A DNA stretch of 64,000 nucleotides from Pseudomonas citrullilanati (GTDB lineage Bacteria; Pseudomonadota; Gammaproteobacteria; Pseudomonadales; Pseudomonadaceae): NCBI RefSeq assembly GCF_030580855.1, contig NZ_JAUQOP010000003.1, positions 62,001 through 126,000 on the forward strand. The letters run 5' to 3'. The position numbers were made by a program, and so were the translations under genes. Below are positions 17,895-26,927 of the stretch, in pieces; position 1 is the first letter of the stretch, and each line of letters starts with the position of its first letter. Below the pieces are notes generated by a model. It was not told the origin of the DNA. It saw nothing but the letters and a program-made list of their open reading frames with translations, and did not search any database.

Positions 17895-18626
17895 TCAGCG
17901 AATCTCCACGCTGTAGCGGAAATGCTCGGCATGCCCGCGTGAGCGTCGCCATTCCAAGGGCGTACCGGCGTAGTCACGCGCCAGGCGCTCGATCACCACC
18001 ACCGGGCTGTTGACCGGCACTTGCAGCAAGCGCGCGTGCACGTCGTTCACCGACTCAGCGGTGAGGGTTTCCTGGGCGTAGGCGACCACCTGGCCGCAGG
18101 TTTCTTCGTAGATGGGGTACAGCAATGGGCCTTTCTGGCTCAGGTCGATTTCCAGCAACGCCTGGAAGCGACTGCGCGGCAACCAGATTTCTTCGGCGAG
18201 CACCGGTTCGATATCGAGCAGACGCAAACGGACAATGCGAATCACCGGGGCGTCGGCAGGCAGCCCCAGTGCCTGGGCCACCGCTGAGGGTGCGGCCACC
18301 GGTTCGATGGACAAGATCCGGCTCTCGGGAACCTGGCGCTCGCCCGAAGCCGTCTGGAAACGGAAAAAACGAAACAATGATGACTGAAACTGTGGCCGAC
18401 GAATGAACGTGCCGCGCCCCTGCTGGCGTTCCAGGATGCCTTCGCTGACCAAGGCGTCGATGGCCTTGCGCACGGTGCCGGTGGACAGCTGGTACTCCGC
18501 CGAGAGCGCGGCCTCCGTGGGAATCGCCTCCCCCGGACGCCAGCGGTTGTTGGCGATCTGCTCGGCCAATTGGTCGCGCAGGCGTTGATAGAGCGGCAGG
18601 CGCACATCACTGGACAGGGGGTTCAT
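17895..18626 (-). CDS. GntR/HutC-family transcriptional regulator
   Basis: 243 residues: an N-terminal winged helix (GEAIPTEAALSAEYQLSTGTV with RKAIDALVSEGILERQQGRGTF) and a C-terminal UTRA ligand domain (EIWLPRSRFQALLEIDL, APVIRIVRLRLLDIEPVL). HutC-type regulators usually repress the operon next to them until a substrate-like effector binds the UTRA domain; here that is the MFS and amidohydrolase pair downstream on the same strand. AAGGTCA precedes the ATG. A possible operator lies just upstream. Confidence 0.93.
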   Translation of the reverse strand: MNPLSSDVRLPLYQRLRDQLAEQIANNRWRPGEAIPTEAALSAEYQLSTGTVRKAIDALVSEGILERQQGRGTFIRRPQFQSSLFRFFRFQTASGERQVPESRILSIEPVAAPSAVAQALGLPADAPVIRIVRLRLLDIEPVLAEEIWLPRSRFQALLEIDLSQKGPLLYPIYEETCGQVVAYAQETLTAESVNDVHARLLQVPVNSPVVVIERLARDYAGTPLEWRRSRGHAEHFRYSVEIR

Positions 18627-18645
18627 TGACCTTATTCACCTTGTT

Positions 18646-18658
18646 ATCTAGTCATCTA
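18646..18658. promoter_or_regulatory. Candidate GntR operator (ATCTA direct repeat)
   Basis: ATCTA-GTC-ATCTA lies 20 bases upstream of the gntR-type start codon in a short AT-rich stretch. AT-rich TCTA-like half-sites are plausible for HutC-family regulators, but this is only a single-sequence guess. Confidence 0.3.
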
Positions 18659-18893
18659 TATGAATATGCCGGCGAGTATTTCCCGTGTGCACTCGGCTGT
18701 CAAGCCAGGCTACCGCGTAGCACTGACGAACGGCGGGCGCATCGGTGCTTCAGTATCAAGGCTCAATAGACCCGCCGAACGCCACGTAGTACAGTGCGCG
18801 AAAACCGATAAATATCCATCTTGAGGAGACTGAAGTGGCCCGATTCCCAATTGAAGCGACTGGCCTGAGCCGGTCAGTTGCAGGGGTGACCCC

Positions 18894-20606
18894 ATGATCG
18901 AAATCACCGAAGTCTCCATCGCCCAACTGCGCGCCGCGCTGGAGTCCGGTCAGACCACGGCGGTCGAGTTGGTCCAGGCCTACCTCGCCAGGATCGACGC
19001 CTATGACGGCCCTGACACCCCCACGGCCCTCAACGCGGTGGTGGTGCGCAACCCGGATGCGCTGCAGGAAGCGCAGGCCTCCGACGCCCGTCGAGCCAGC
19101 GGCCGGACCCTCGGCCCCCTCGATGGCATTCCCTACACGGCCAAGGACAGCTACCTGGTCAAGGGGCTCACGGCGGCGTCCGGCAGCCCGGCCTTCAAGG
19201 ACCTGGTTGCCTACCGCGATGCGTTCACCATCGAGCGGCTGCGGGCCGCCGGCGCCATCTGCCTGGGCAAGACCAACATGCCGCCCATGGCGAACGGCGG
19301 GATGCAGCGCGGGGTGTACGGCCGGGCGGAAAGCCCCTACAACGGCGACTACCTGACCGCGCCATTCGCCTCGGGCTCCTCGAACGGCGCCGGGACGGCC
19401 ACCGCGGCCAGCTTCGCGGCGTTCGGCCTGGCGGAGGAAACCTGGTCCAGCGGACGCGGCCCGGCCTCGAACAACGGCCTGTGCGCCTACACGCCATCGC
19501 GCGGCGTGATCTCGGTGCGCGGCAACTGGCCGCTGACGCCGACCATGGACGTGGTGGTGCCCTTCGCCCGGACCATGGCCGATCTGCTGGAAGTACTCGA
19601 CGTGGTCGTGGCGAACGACCCCGATACCCGGGGCGACCTGTGGCGCCTGCAACCCTGGGTACCGATTCCCAGTGTCGACGCGGTTCGTCCCGCTTCGTAC
19701 CCGAGCCTGGCCAGCCCACCGGGTGCGCTGGCCGGCAAACGGTTCGGCGTGCCCCGCATGTACATCAATGCCGATCCCGACGCGGGCACGGCGGATGCGC
19801 CGGGCATTGGCGGGCCGACGGGCCAGCGCATCCACACCCGCGCCTCGGTGATCGACCTCTGGGAAGCGGCGCGCAAGGCGATCCAGGCCCATGGCGGCGA
19901 AGTGATCGAGGTGGATTTCCCCCTGGTGTCCAACTGCGAGGGCGATCGCCCCGGCGCACCGACCGTGTTTACCCGGGGCCTGGTGTCCAGGGAATTCCTG
20001 CATCATGAACTGTGGGACCTGTCGGCCTGGGCATTCGATGATTTCCTGCGGGCCAACGGCGATCCGAAACTCAATCGCCTGGCCGACGTCGACGGGCCGA
20101 AGATTTTCCCCCACGACCCCGGCACCCTGCCCAATCGCGAGGATGACCTGGCCGCCGGCATGGATGAATACGTGAAGATGGCCGAGCGCGGCATCACCCC
20201 CTGGGACCAGATCCCGACCCTGCCCGACGGCCTGCGCGGCCTCGAGGCAACCCGTCGGATCGACCTAGAGGAATGGATGGACCGGCTGGGCCTGGACGCG
20301 GTGATCTTCCCGACTGTCGCCGACGTCGGGCCGGCGGATGCGGATATCAATCCGGCCTCCGCCGATATCGCCTGGAGCAACGGTGTCTGGGTCGCCAACG
20401 GCAACCTCGCCATACGCCACCTGGGCGTGCCCACCGTCACCGTGCCGATGGGCGTCATGGCGGACATCGGCATGCCGGTCGGGCTGACATTCGCCGGCCG
20501 CGCCTATGACGATTCGAAACTGCTGCAACTGGCTTCGGCATTCGAATCGATCGAGTCCAAGCGCCTGATTCCGCCGCGCACGCCGCCGCTGTCGACCATC
20601 GCCTGA
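18894..20606 (+). CDS. Amidase signature-family hydrolase
   Basis: 570-residue enzyme of the amidase signature family (Ser-cisSer-Lys triad). The catalytic lysine is in PYTAKDSYLVKG, and the serine-rich loop reads FASGSSNGAGTATAASF, a variant of the usual GGSSGG sequence, with SNNGLCAYTPSRG after it. The C-terminal part (TVPMGVMADIGMPVGLTFAGRAYDD) fits the family fold. Hydrolyses an amide or ester of unknown identity. It is longer than many family members because of an insertion around residues 270-400. Divergent from the GntR operon, with REP sequence downstream. Confidence 0.85.
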   Translation: MIEITEVSIAQLRAALESGQTTAVELVQAYLARIDAYDGPDTPTALNAVVVRNPDALQEAQASDARRASGRTLGPLDGIPYTAKDSYLVKGLTAASGSPAFKDLVAYRDAFTIERLRAAGAICLGKTNMPPMANGGMQRGVYGRAESPYNGDYLTAPFASGSSNGAGTATAASFAAFGLAEETWSSGRGPASNNGLCAYTPSRGVISVRGNWPLTPTMDVVVPFARTMADLLEVLDVVVANDPDTRGDLWRLQPWVPIPSVDAVRPASYPSLASPPGALAGKRFGVPRMYINADPDAGTADAPGIGGPTGQRIHTRASVIDLWEAARKAIQAHGGEVIEVDFPLVSNCEGDRPGAPTVFTRGLVSREFLHHELWDLSAWAFDDFLRANGDPKLNRLADVDGPKIFPHDPGTLPNREDDLAAGMDEYVKMAERGITPWDQIPTLPDGLRGLEATRRIDLEEWMDRLGLDAVIFPTVADVGPADADINPASADIAWSNGVWVANGNLAIRHLGVPTVTVPMGVMADIGMPVGLTFAGRAYDDSKLLQLASAFESIESKRLIPPRTPPLSTIA

Positions 20607-20637
20607 GCCGGACCATCGCTCCCACACCACAAGAACC

Positions 20638-20665
20638 TGTGGGAGCGAGCCTGCTCGCGAAGATG
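20638..20665 (+). repeat. REP element
   Basis: TGTGGGAGCGAGCCTGCTCG followed by CGAAGATG, the same core as the 5.2-5.6 kb cluster, with a short complementary GCTCCCACA 18 bases before it. It sits between the amidase stop and the OprD-type porin. Confidence 0.85.
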
Positions 20666-20824
20666 CGCGGCATAGCCCGCAAGCTCAATCGCTCCACGCC
20701 AATTAACAACGTTTAACTCGCCCTCCCACGCCCCGCCACGAAGAATGCCCGCAGCGGTCCGGCCTCGCTTTCCCATCGAAAGCCGTTGGCTGGGGCCCGG
20801 TCTTCTTTTCACGCGGGATATCCC

Positions 20825-22162
20825 ATGTTGCTTGCATCAAAAAAACTCACCTTGCTCAGGCCGGCCTGGTTCCTCGCCTGGATGGCCGGCGGGGCTGCAC
20901 CGGCCATGGCGGCAGGGCCCGAAGAACCGGCGGGCTTTCTCGATGGCGCCAAACTGGAAGTGCTCAGTCGCAACTTCTACCTCAACAACGACTATCGCTC
21001 CCCCAATGGCTCAGGCAAAAGCTACAAGCAGGAATGGGCCCAGGGCTTCATCACGTCTTTCGAATCCGGCTTCACCGCCGGCACGGTCGGCCTGGGCCTC
21101 GACGCCCACGGTTTCGTCGGCCTGAAGCTGGACGGCGGCAAGGGTCATTCCGGCACGGGACTGTTGCCGCTGGACGATGACGGCCGCAGCGAGGGCCAGT
21201 ATTCCAGCGCGGGCGGCGCGCTGAAGTTCAGAACCTCGCGCACGACCCTGGCCGTGGGCGAAATGACCGTGGAGACCCCGGTATTCGACACCGCAGACAA
21301 ACGCCTGCAACCGGAATACGCCACGGGCATGCTGCTCACCAGCCACGAACTCGATGGTATCGACCTGCAAGCGGGCCACTTCAGCGCCTTCAAGAACCAG
21401 GACGCCTCCACCGCCAGGGGCGACTTTTCCGGCTATGGGGCCAACACCCGCCACGGCGCCATCGATTTCATCGGCGCCGACCTGCTCGCCGGGCGCCCCC
21501 TGGGCGGGGCCCTGTACGCCTCCGAACTGAGCGACACCTGGCGCCAGTACTACGCCAACCTGCATACCACCCTGGGGGCCCTGTTCCTCGACGGCAACCT
21601 GTACCACACCCGCGACGAAGGCCAGGCCGCCGCCGGTGAAATCGACACCACCGCCTACAGCCTTTCCGGCAAATATCGACTCGACGCCCAGGCGTTCACC
21701 CTGGCCTATCAGAAAATCAATGGCGACACGCCCTTCGATTTCGTTGGCGGCGATTCGATCTACCTGGCCAACTCAATTAAATACGCCGATTTCAACGGCC
21801 CCGGCGAGCGCTCTTGGCAAGCGCGGTATGACCTCGACCTGGGTGCCCTGGGCATTCCCGGCCTGGCCTTCATGGCCCGCTATGTCACGGGACGCGGGAT
21901 AGACGGCAGCCACGCCCCCCAAGGCGGCGCCTACAACCCGTTCGATGCCGACAGCGGCACCTACCGTCCGCAGCAAGGCGATGGCGGGCGCCACTGGGAG
22001 CGCGACCTGGACCTGCACTACACCGTGCAATCTGGCCCGGCGAAGGACCTGTCCCTGCAACTGTCTCACGTCACCCATCGCGCCAACAGCGCCCAGGCCG
22101 GGGACGACATCGACCGGTTGTACGTCGTCATCCAGTACCCACTGAAGCTGGGTCCGTTGTGA
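20825..22162 (+). CDS. OprD-family outer-membrane porin
   Basis: 445-residue precursor with a signal peptide ending in AAPAMAA. Family landmarks include EEPAGFLDGAKLEVLSRNFY with LNNDYRS at the mature N-terminus, QEWAQGFITSFESGFT, GLDAHGFVGLKLDGG, and a C-terminal YVVIQYPL strand. OprD proteins are substrate-specific channels for basic amino acids, dipeptides or aromatic acids in pseudomonads. I prefer ATG at 20825, which begins a normal signal sequence and follows CGGGATATCCC, over a start 39 bases upstream. Substrate unknown; the neighbouring amidase could act on its solute. Confidence 0.92.
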   Translation: MLLASKKLTLLRPAWFLAWMAGGAAPAMAAGPEEPAGFLDGAKLEVLSRNFYLNNDYRSPNGSGKSYKQEWAQGFITSFESGFTAGTVGLGLDAHGFVGLKLDGGKGHSGTGLLPLDDDGRSEGQYSSAGGALKFRTSRTTLAVGEMTVETPVFDTADKRLQPEYATGMLLTSHELDGIDLQAGHFSAFKNQDASTARGDFSGYGANTRHGAIDFIGADLLAGRPLGGALYASELSDTWRQYYANLHTTLGALFLDGNLYHTRDEGQAAAGEIDTTAYSLSGKYRLDAQAFTLAYQKINGDTPFDFVGGDSIYLANSIKYADFNGPGERSWQARYDLDLGALGIPGLAFMARYVTGRGIDGSHAPQGGAYNPFDADSGTYRPQQGDGGRHWERDLDLHYTVQSGPAKDLSLQLSHVTHRANSAQAGDDIDRLYVVIQYPLKLGPL

Positions 22163-22224
22163 ACCGGGTGGGCTCCCACCGTTTGATCCAGGGTGAGATC
22201 AGACCCCAGACCCACCACAACCCC

Positions 22225-22357
22225 CTGTGGGAGCGAGCCTGCTCGCGATGACGGCAGTACATTCAACATCACCGGCTCAGCCAGACCGCTTTCGCGAGCA
22301 GGCTCGCTCCCGTGATCGTCACACCCACGTTCCGTGGCGAGGGCGCTTGCTCCCGCC
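22225..22357. repeat. REP doublet plus related GTGGCGAGGG element
   Basis: Forward REP at 22225-22250, inverted REP at 22290-22314, and a second-type repeat GTGGCGAGGGCGCTTGCTCC at 22334-22357. They occupy the convergent gap between the OprD porin and the LysR regulator. Confidence 0.85.
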
Positions 22358-22380
22358 GGGTGGCGCAGCCGCCCTCCACG

Positions 22381-23235
22381 CTAGAGTCGGAAATACTGCT
22401 GCATGGCCTGGGCAAGCAGGTCCTCGGCTTCATCGGCGGGCGACGCCTGGGACCGCAGGAAGACCACCTCATGGTCGGCGATGAGCGGCAAACCCTCCAG
22501 GATCCGCATGGCGTCCGTCACCCGGGCGCGGTCGATCAGGCTGATGGCCAGGCCCGCTTCCACGCACGCCTTGACTGCCTGGTTGGAAGGGCTTTCCAGG
22601 ACGATGCGCGTCTTGCGACCGCTTTGCCTGAGGGATTCCACCATCGCCTGGCGATAAGGGCATTGCGCCGCATGCACGGCCAGCGGCAACGGCTCCATGG
22701 AGGCGACCGCCATGTGGGCCGGCCCCACCCAGACGGGCGTGGTGGATACCAGCACCTTCGCCCCTGCCAAGGGCTCGCCCTTCGGCTGGGTCACGACCGC
22801 GGCCTGGAGCTTGCCGCGCTGCACCAGGTCGCGCAGCGCATAACTGGGTGCGGTCTTGAGTTCCAGCACCACATTGGGCCAGGCCGCGGCGAAGGTCGGG
22901 AGGATGTCGCGGATGACATGGTCGGCATACTCGTCCGGCACCCCCAAGGTAATGCGTCCCGCCAGGCGCGTGCCCTGGAGGTCGGCCAGCACACGGTCAT
23001 GGGTGCGCAGCAGTTCCGTCGTGGTCACCAGCAGCCGCTTGCCCAGCGCGGTCAGGGAAACGGCCTGGTTGTCACGGTTGAACAAGCGCCCACCGGCCAC
23101 CGCTTCCAGGCGCTGGATGTGCACGCTCACCGCCGCCGGGCTCTTGTGCAGCGACTGCGCCGCGGCATTGAACTTGCCGATCCGCGCCACCGCGTGAAAC
23201 GTGCGGACCAGGTCGATATCGAGTACGGCTGTCAT
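22381..23235 (-). CDS. LysR-family transcriptional regulator
   Basis: 284 residues. The N-terminal winged helix is clear (LVRTFHAVARIGKFNAAAQ with LHKSPAAVSVHIQRLEAVAG), and the rest is a periplasmic-binding-like effector domain (GRITLGVPDEYADHVIRDIL). It is divergent from the EamA transporter gene across 74 bases, the usual arrangement for a LysR regulator controlling its neighbour. Effector not known. Confidence 0.93.
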   Translation of the reverse strand: MTAVLDIDLVRTFHAVARIGKFNAAAQSLHKSPAAVSVHIQRLEAVAGGRLFNRDNQAVSLTALGKRLLVTTTELLRTHDRVLADLQGTRLAGRITLGVPDEYADHVIRDILPTFAAAWPNVVLELKTAPSYALRDLVQRGKLQAAVVTQPKGEPLAGAKVLVSTTPVWVGPAHMAVASMEPLPLAVHAAQCPYRQAMVESLRQSGRKTRIVLESPSNQAVKACVEAGLAISLIDRARVTDAMRILEGLPLIADHEVVFLRSQASPADEAEDLLAQAMQQYFRL

Positions 23236-23309
23236 GGTTCAACCTTTGTGAACGACTGATGCAGTCTATTTTGATTTATTAGATTACGCGGGTTTCGTAG
23301 CCTGTGGCC

Positions 23310-24245
23310 ATGAACTTGCCAAAATCGATGACCTGCCCCTCCCTCTCGCGTCCCGACTGGCACCGGGCCATTCCGCTGCCCCTGCTGGAGGCGGCCTTGC
23401 TGCTGACTTGGAGTTCCGGATTCATCGGCGCGCGGTTTTCCATCGACTATGCACCGGCCTTGCTGGTGGTGTTCTGGCGCTGCGTCGTGGTCACGCTGCT
23501 GCTGTTTCCGTTCGTGGCCAGGCAACTGCGCCGGGCCTCCGCGGCCGTGCTGTTGAAGAATGCCGGCATCGGCCTGCTGGCCATGGCCGGCTATCTGGCC
23601 GGTATCACCCAAGGCATCGCCCTGGGCGTGCCGGCGGGCCTGGCCGCGCTGGTGGCCGACCTGCTGCCCATCGGCATGGCCCTGCTGGCGGCCGCCGTGC
23701 TGGGACAACGGCTGGCATGGCGCGTCTGGGCAGGCCTGGTCGTTGGCCTGCTTGGGGTGTCCGTGGTCACCCATGGCGCGCTGGCGTGGGGCAACGCGCC
23801 GCTGTGGGCCTACGGCCTGCCGTTGCTGGGGATGTTGTCGCTGGCCGTCGCCACCCTCTGGCAGAAGCACCTCCCGGCGTCGGAATCAATGGGACTGCTG
23901 CCCAACCTGTGGCTGCAGTGTGGCGTTTCGGGCGTGGCGTTCGCCATTCTTGCGGGCGCCCAGGGCAGTCTCGCGCCGATCCCCAGCGCCGGGTTCGCCC
24001 TGAGCGTACTGTGGACCGCCGGACTGTCCACCCTCGGCGGTTATGGGCTGTACTGGCTGTGCCTGCGCCGCGCCACCGCCACCCGGGTTGCCAGCGTCCT
24101 GTACCTCAGCCCGCCCATCACCCTGCTGTGGGCCTGGGCCATGTTCGACGAACCGCTCTCAGTACAAATGGGCGCGGGCATGGCGGTGTCCGCCCTCGGC
24201 ATCTGGCTGGTGGTGCGTGCGGAAGAACGGCAGGCCGAGAAGTAG
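23310..24245 (+). CDS. EamA/DMT-family transporter
   Basis: 311 residues with about ten membrane helices in two EamA repeats (LTWSSGFIGARFSIDYAPAL near the start and LSTLGGYGLYWLCLRRATAT in the second half). Such permeases usually export amino acids or metabolites. Start chosen at ATG 23310; a GTG two codons earlier is possible. Divergent from and probably controlled by the LysR gene. Confidence 0.9.
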   Translation: MNLPKSMTCPSLSRPDWHRAIPLPLLEAALLLTWSSGFIGARFSIDYAPALLVVFWRCVVVTLLLFPFVARQLRRASAAVLLKNAGIGLLAMAGYLAGITQGIALGVPAGLAALVADLLPIGMALLAAAVLGQRLAWRVWAGLVVGLLGVSVVTHGALAWGNAPLWAYGLPLLGMLSLAVATLWQKHLPASESMGLLPNLWLQCGVSGVAFAILAGAQGSLAPIPSAGFALSVLWTAGLSTLGGYGLYWLCLRRATATRVASVLYLSPPITLLWAWAMFDEPLSVQMGAGMAVSALGIWLVVRAEERQAEK

Positions 24246-24311
24246 GGGCCGTTTGGAGATCAAAAGAGGCTGGCGCGGAGCGTTCTTCCGGATGCAGCCA
24301 GCACACCCTGC

Positions 24312-24812
24312 CTACCCGGTGTACGAATAAACAGCGTAGTCAAACCCATTGAACGCAAAAGAAGCAGCCTCTTTCATCCCCATCTTCAAGTGTGCCCGGA
24401 GCGATGGTTCGTTATCTTTACGTATGAAAAGAACCCCTTCGCGTCCTGGTTCAAGGTGCCGAAGAGCCGCAAACATTCGCTGGGCAAGGCCCTTGCCGCG
24501 CTCCTCTTCACTGACGCAAACCGGGCCATAGACATAGGTGTCAGGCGTTCCAGGATAAACAGCGAACATAGCCTGGACGATAGGAAGATCAGCATTCATC
24601 GCGCGGGTGGTCGTCATCATGAAACCGGTAACGCGTCCACCGCGGCAGGCAACGATAAGCGGCATCTGCTCCATCATCGCCGCCACTCGGGATCTTGGCA
24701 GACTTGCAGAAAGCGAGCCGCCCCGTTCCATCTGGTTTGCCGCCTGAAGTGCCAGGATTTCGTCCAGGTCGGCCTCATTGGCGCGTCTTATAACGGTTTC
24801 ATGGTTCGTCAT
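24312..24812 (-). CDS. GNAT-family acetyltransferase
   Basis: 166 residues with the Gcn5-related fold: VIRRANEADLDEILALQAA at the N-terminus, and an acetyl-CoA pyrophosphate loop in VSEEERGKGLAQRMFAAL (Q/RxxGxG/A variant). The ATG at 24812 follows AGAGAG and begins the normal fold; an upstream TTG was rejected. Converges on the EamA gene. Substrate unknown. Confidence 0.85.
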   Translation of the reverse strand: MTNHETVIRRANEADLDEILALQAANQMERGGSLSASLPRSRVAAMMEQMPLIVACRGGRVTGFMMTTTRAMNADLPIVQAMFAVYPGTPDTYVYGPVCVSEEERGKGLAQRMFAALRHLEPGREGVLFIRKDNEPSLRAHLKMGMKEAASFAFNGFDYAVYSYTG

Positions 24813-24902
24813 CTGCTTATCTCTCTGGTAACTAAATGACAACTTTCTACCGCTTGTATCCAGAGACTAGTACAAATCAAAGGTTTCAGTTTGTACCGTG
24901 GT

Positions 24903-25442
24903 TCAGGCGCCAACGTCCGGGTAATGCAACTTCAACCCGCACACCTGCGCCGCAGGATTCAACACGGCTTCGTTGGCCTTGTCCTTGTCCAGGATATGGA
25001 TGACTTCGACACCGCACAGCAGCAGGTAATCCGCGACGATCCGCCGGTGGCAGCGCCACCAGACCGCTTCGGCGCACATGATCACGCAGCGTTGCCGTTC
25101 GCTCAGTTGCAGGAGGCGTTCCAACCCGCGCTCGAATTCATCCGAAAGCGCGTAATCGGCGTAGTTGTGGAAGCTGCGGTTGTCCCAGAACCCATTGACT
25201 TCATCCGGTACGGTCCTGGACTTTTTCCTCAGGCCACCCAACGGCTCGACCCGTTCATGCCCCAGGCCCACGTCGGCCAGCCGTTGGGGAAAGGTATCGA
25301 GGTTGTATTGCGGGTTGGTGCGCGAGCGCGGAACTGTCCTGATGTCCACCACGACCTGGATGCCAAAGCCTTTGACGATGTCCACGAACGCGTCGAAGGT
25401 CCGGGTGGAATGGCCGATCGTGTAGATACTCGAATGTTCCAT
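24903..25442 (-). CDS. DUF488-family protein
   Basis: 179-residue member of the DUF488 family: YTIGHSTRTFDAF at the start, VVDIRTVPRSRTNPQYN, and a CAEAVWWRCHRRIVADY segment with conserved cysteine and histidines. Biochemical function is not established for the family. It stands 60 bases downstream of nothing obvious on its strand: the GNAT gene follows it, with its own start 90 bases away. Confidence 0.88.
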   Translation of the reverse strand: MEHSSIYTIGHSTRTFDAFVDIVKGFGIQVVVDIRTVPRSRTNPQYNLDTFPQRLADVGLGHERVEPLGGLRKKSRTVPDEVNGFWDNRSFHNYADYALSDEFERGLERLLQLSERQRCVIMCAEAVWWRCHRRIVADYLLLCGVEVIHILDKDKANEAVLNPAAQVCGLKLHYPDVGA

Positions 25443-25508
25443 GAATGAAGACCCAACGCTGATCCTGGTATCCGCATTAGGTCAGTTGCCCCGGCAAAGG
25501 TTCTGATC

Positions 25509-25542
25509 ATCGTGGCGAGGGAGCCAGCTCTCTCGCCACGAT
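25509..25542. repeat. GTGGCGAGGGAG-type inverted repeat
   Basis: Arms 25509-25523 and 25528-25542 pair over 15 bases with one G-T wobble around a CCAG loop. The core matches the second REP-like class at 22334. Being just downstream of the AhpD-like stop codon, it may also act as a transcript-end hairpin. Confidence 0.75.
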
Positions 25543-25559
25543 ACGTTGCAGGCTTGGGT

Positions 25560-25907
25560 TCACGCCGGGGCTTTGAGCGTGTCGTAGGCTTCCAGCGTGC
25601 GCAGGGAATAGATATACGCGGCGCCAGCGTTCAGCGAGATCGCGGTGGCCAGCGCCGCGCTGACCTCTTCGCGACTCGCCCCGGCCTTGATCGCCGCGTC
25701 CGTGTGCGAGGCGATACAGCCGTCGCAGCGGGTGGTGACCGCGACCGCGATGGCGATCAGTTCGCGCGTCCTGGCATCGAGTACATTGTTTTCGCTGGCG
25801 GCCTCTCCCAAGGCCATGTAAGCCTTGACCATCTTGGGGTTGTTCCTGCCCAGCGCGCCGAAGGCCTTCTGGATGGTGGGCAATAATTCGGACCAGTTAT
25901 GGAACAT
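25560..25907 (-). CDS. Carboxymuconolactone decarboxylase/AhpD-like protein
   Basis: 115 residues of the AhpD/CMD helical family. The redox-type CxxC motif with following histidine is present (CDGCIASHTDAAIKAGAS), which favours an AhpD-like thiol role over true lactone decarboxylation. LIAIAVAVTTR is the conserved helix before it. AGGAG precedes the start. Divergent from an AraC-type regulator that is a likely controller. Confidence 0.9.
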   Translation of the reverse strand: MFHNWSELLPTIQKAFGALGRNNPKMVKAYMALGEAASENNVLDARTRELIAIAVAVTTRCDGCIASHTDAAIKAGASREEVSAALATAISLNAGAAYIYSLRTLEAYDTLKAPA

Positions 25908-26017
25908 GGCATTAACTCCTGAGTGGGTTGGGTGTACTGTTTCAACGCCCTCAGTTTTCCATGCTCGCGCCGGTCGGGTTTGTCCAATGCTCTCAGCGTT
26001 TTTCGCGAAAATCTCAA

Positions 26018-26923
26018 ATGCACGCCATCGATAAACTCATCAGCCTGGCCAATGTGCGCGGCAGCCTGGACCTGCGTTGCCAGTTCGAAGGCGACTGGGC
26101 CCTGGATCACGAGCAGGAAGCGTTGGGCAAGGCGCCCTACCACATCGTGCTGGCCGGCGAATGCCGGGTGGAGTTTCCCGATGGGCAGCGCCTGCCCATG
26201 CGCGCCGGCGACATCCTGCTGCTGCCGCGGGGCGCCCGGCATGTCATGCACAGCCCCGGGAAAACGGTGGCGCCCGTGATGCCGACGCAGGTACTGGGCG
26301 GCACCTTGCCGATCCATCGCATCGGTGGCGCGAGCGTGGAGCTGGACATGCTCTGTGGCGGCTTTTACTTCAACCGTGCCTCGCTCTTGTTCGCCGCCTT
26401 GCCCGACTACCTGGTGATTCCCAGCGGTGCGCTGCCGGCCAACGGGCCGCTACCGGCGCTGGTCGATGTCATGCGCGGGGAAGCGGACGGCAACCAGGTC
26501 GGCGCGGGCTTTTTGCTCGATGCGTTGTCCCAGGCGCTGTTCACCCTGATCCTGCGTGCGCACCTGGCCAGCCAGGGGCAGGACAGCGGTTCGTTGGCCT
26601 TGCTGGGCGACAAGCGCCTGGGGCGGGCCTGGCAGGCGATGCTGGATGACCTTGCGCACCCATGGACCATCGAAAGCCTGGCAGGGATCGCGAACATGTC
26701 CCGGGCGAACTTCATGCGGGCGTTCGTCAAAGTCGCCGGCGTCTCGCCCTGGGTGCTGCTGACGCAAGTGCGCATGGAGCAGGCCTTCAATCTGCTGCAC
26801 CATTCGCACTTGGGGTTGAGTGACATCGCCCTGCAGGTCGGCTACCAATCCCAGGCCGCCTTCAGCAAGAAATTCAAGGAGCTTCACGGTGAAGCCCCTG
26901 GAAAAGTGCGACGTGGCTTCTAG
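26018..26923 (+). CDS. AraC-family regulator with cupin sensor domain
   Basis: 301 residues. The N-terminal half is a cupin-like domain (GDILLLPRGARHVMHSPG, VELDMLCGGFYF), the type often found in AraC regulators beside AhpD-like genes. The C-terminus holds two helix-turn-helix units (SLAGIANMSRANFMRAFVKV and LSDIALQVGYQSQAAFSKKF). Start set at ATG 26018 because residues before it do not fit the family. It lies between the divergent AhpD-like gene and the convergent oxidoreductase (gap four bases) and probably senses a redox or electrophile signal. Confidence 0.9.
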   Translation: MHAIDKLISLANVRGSLDLRCQFEGDWALDHEQEALGKAPYHIVLAGECRVEFPDGQRLPMRAGDILLLPRGARHVMHSPGKTVAPVMPTQVLGGTLPIHRIGGASVELDMLCGGFYFNRASLLFAALPDYLVIPSGALPANGPLPALVDVMRGEADGNQVGAGFLLDALSQALFTLILRAHLASQGQDSGSLALLGDKRLGRAWQAMLDDLAHPWTIESLAGIANMSRANFMRAFVKVAGVSPWVLLTQVRMEQAFNLLHHSHLGLSDIALQVGYQSQAAFSKKFKELHGEAPGKVRRGF

Positions 26924-26927
26924 CGGT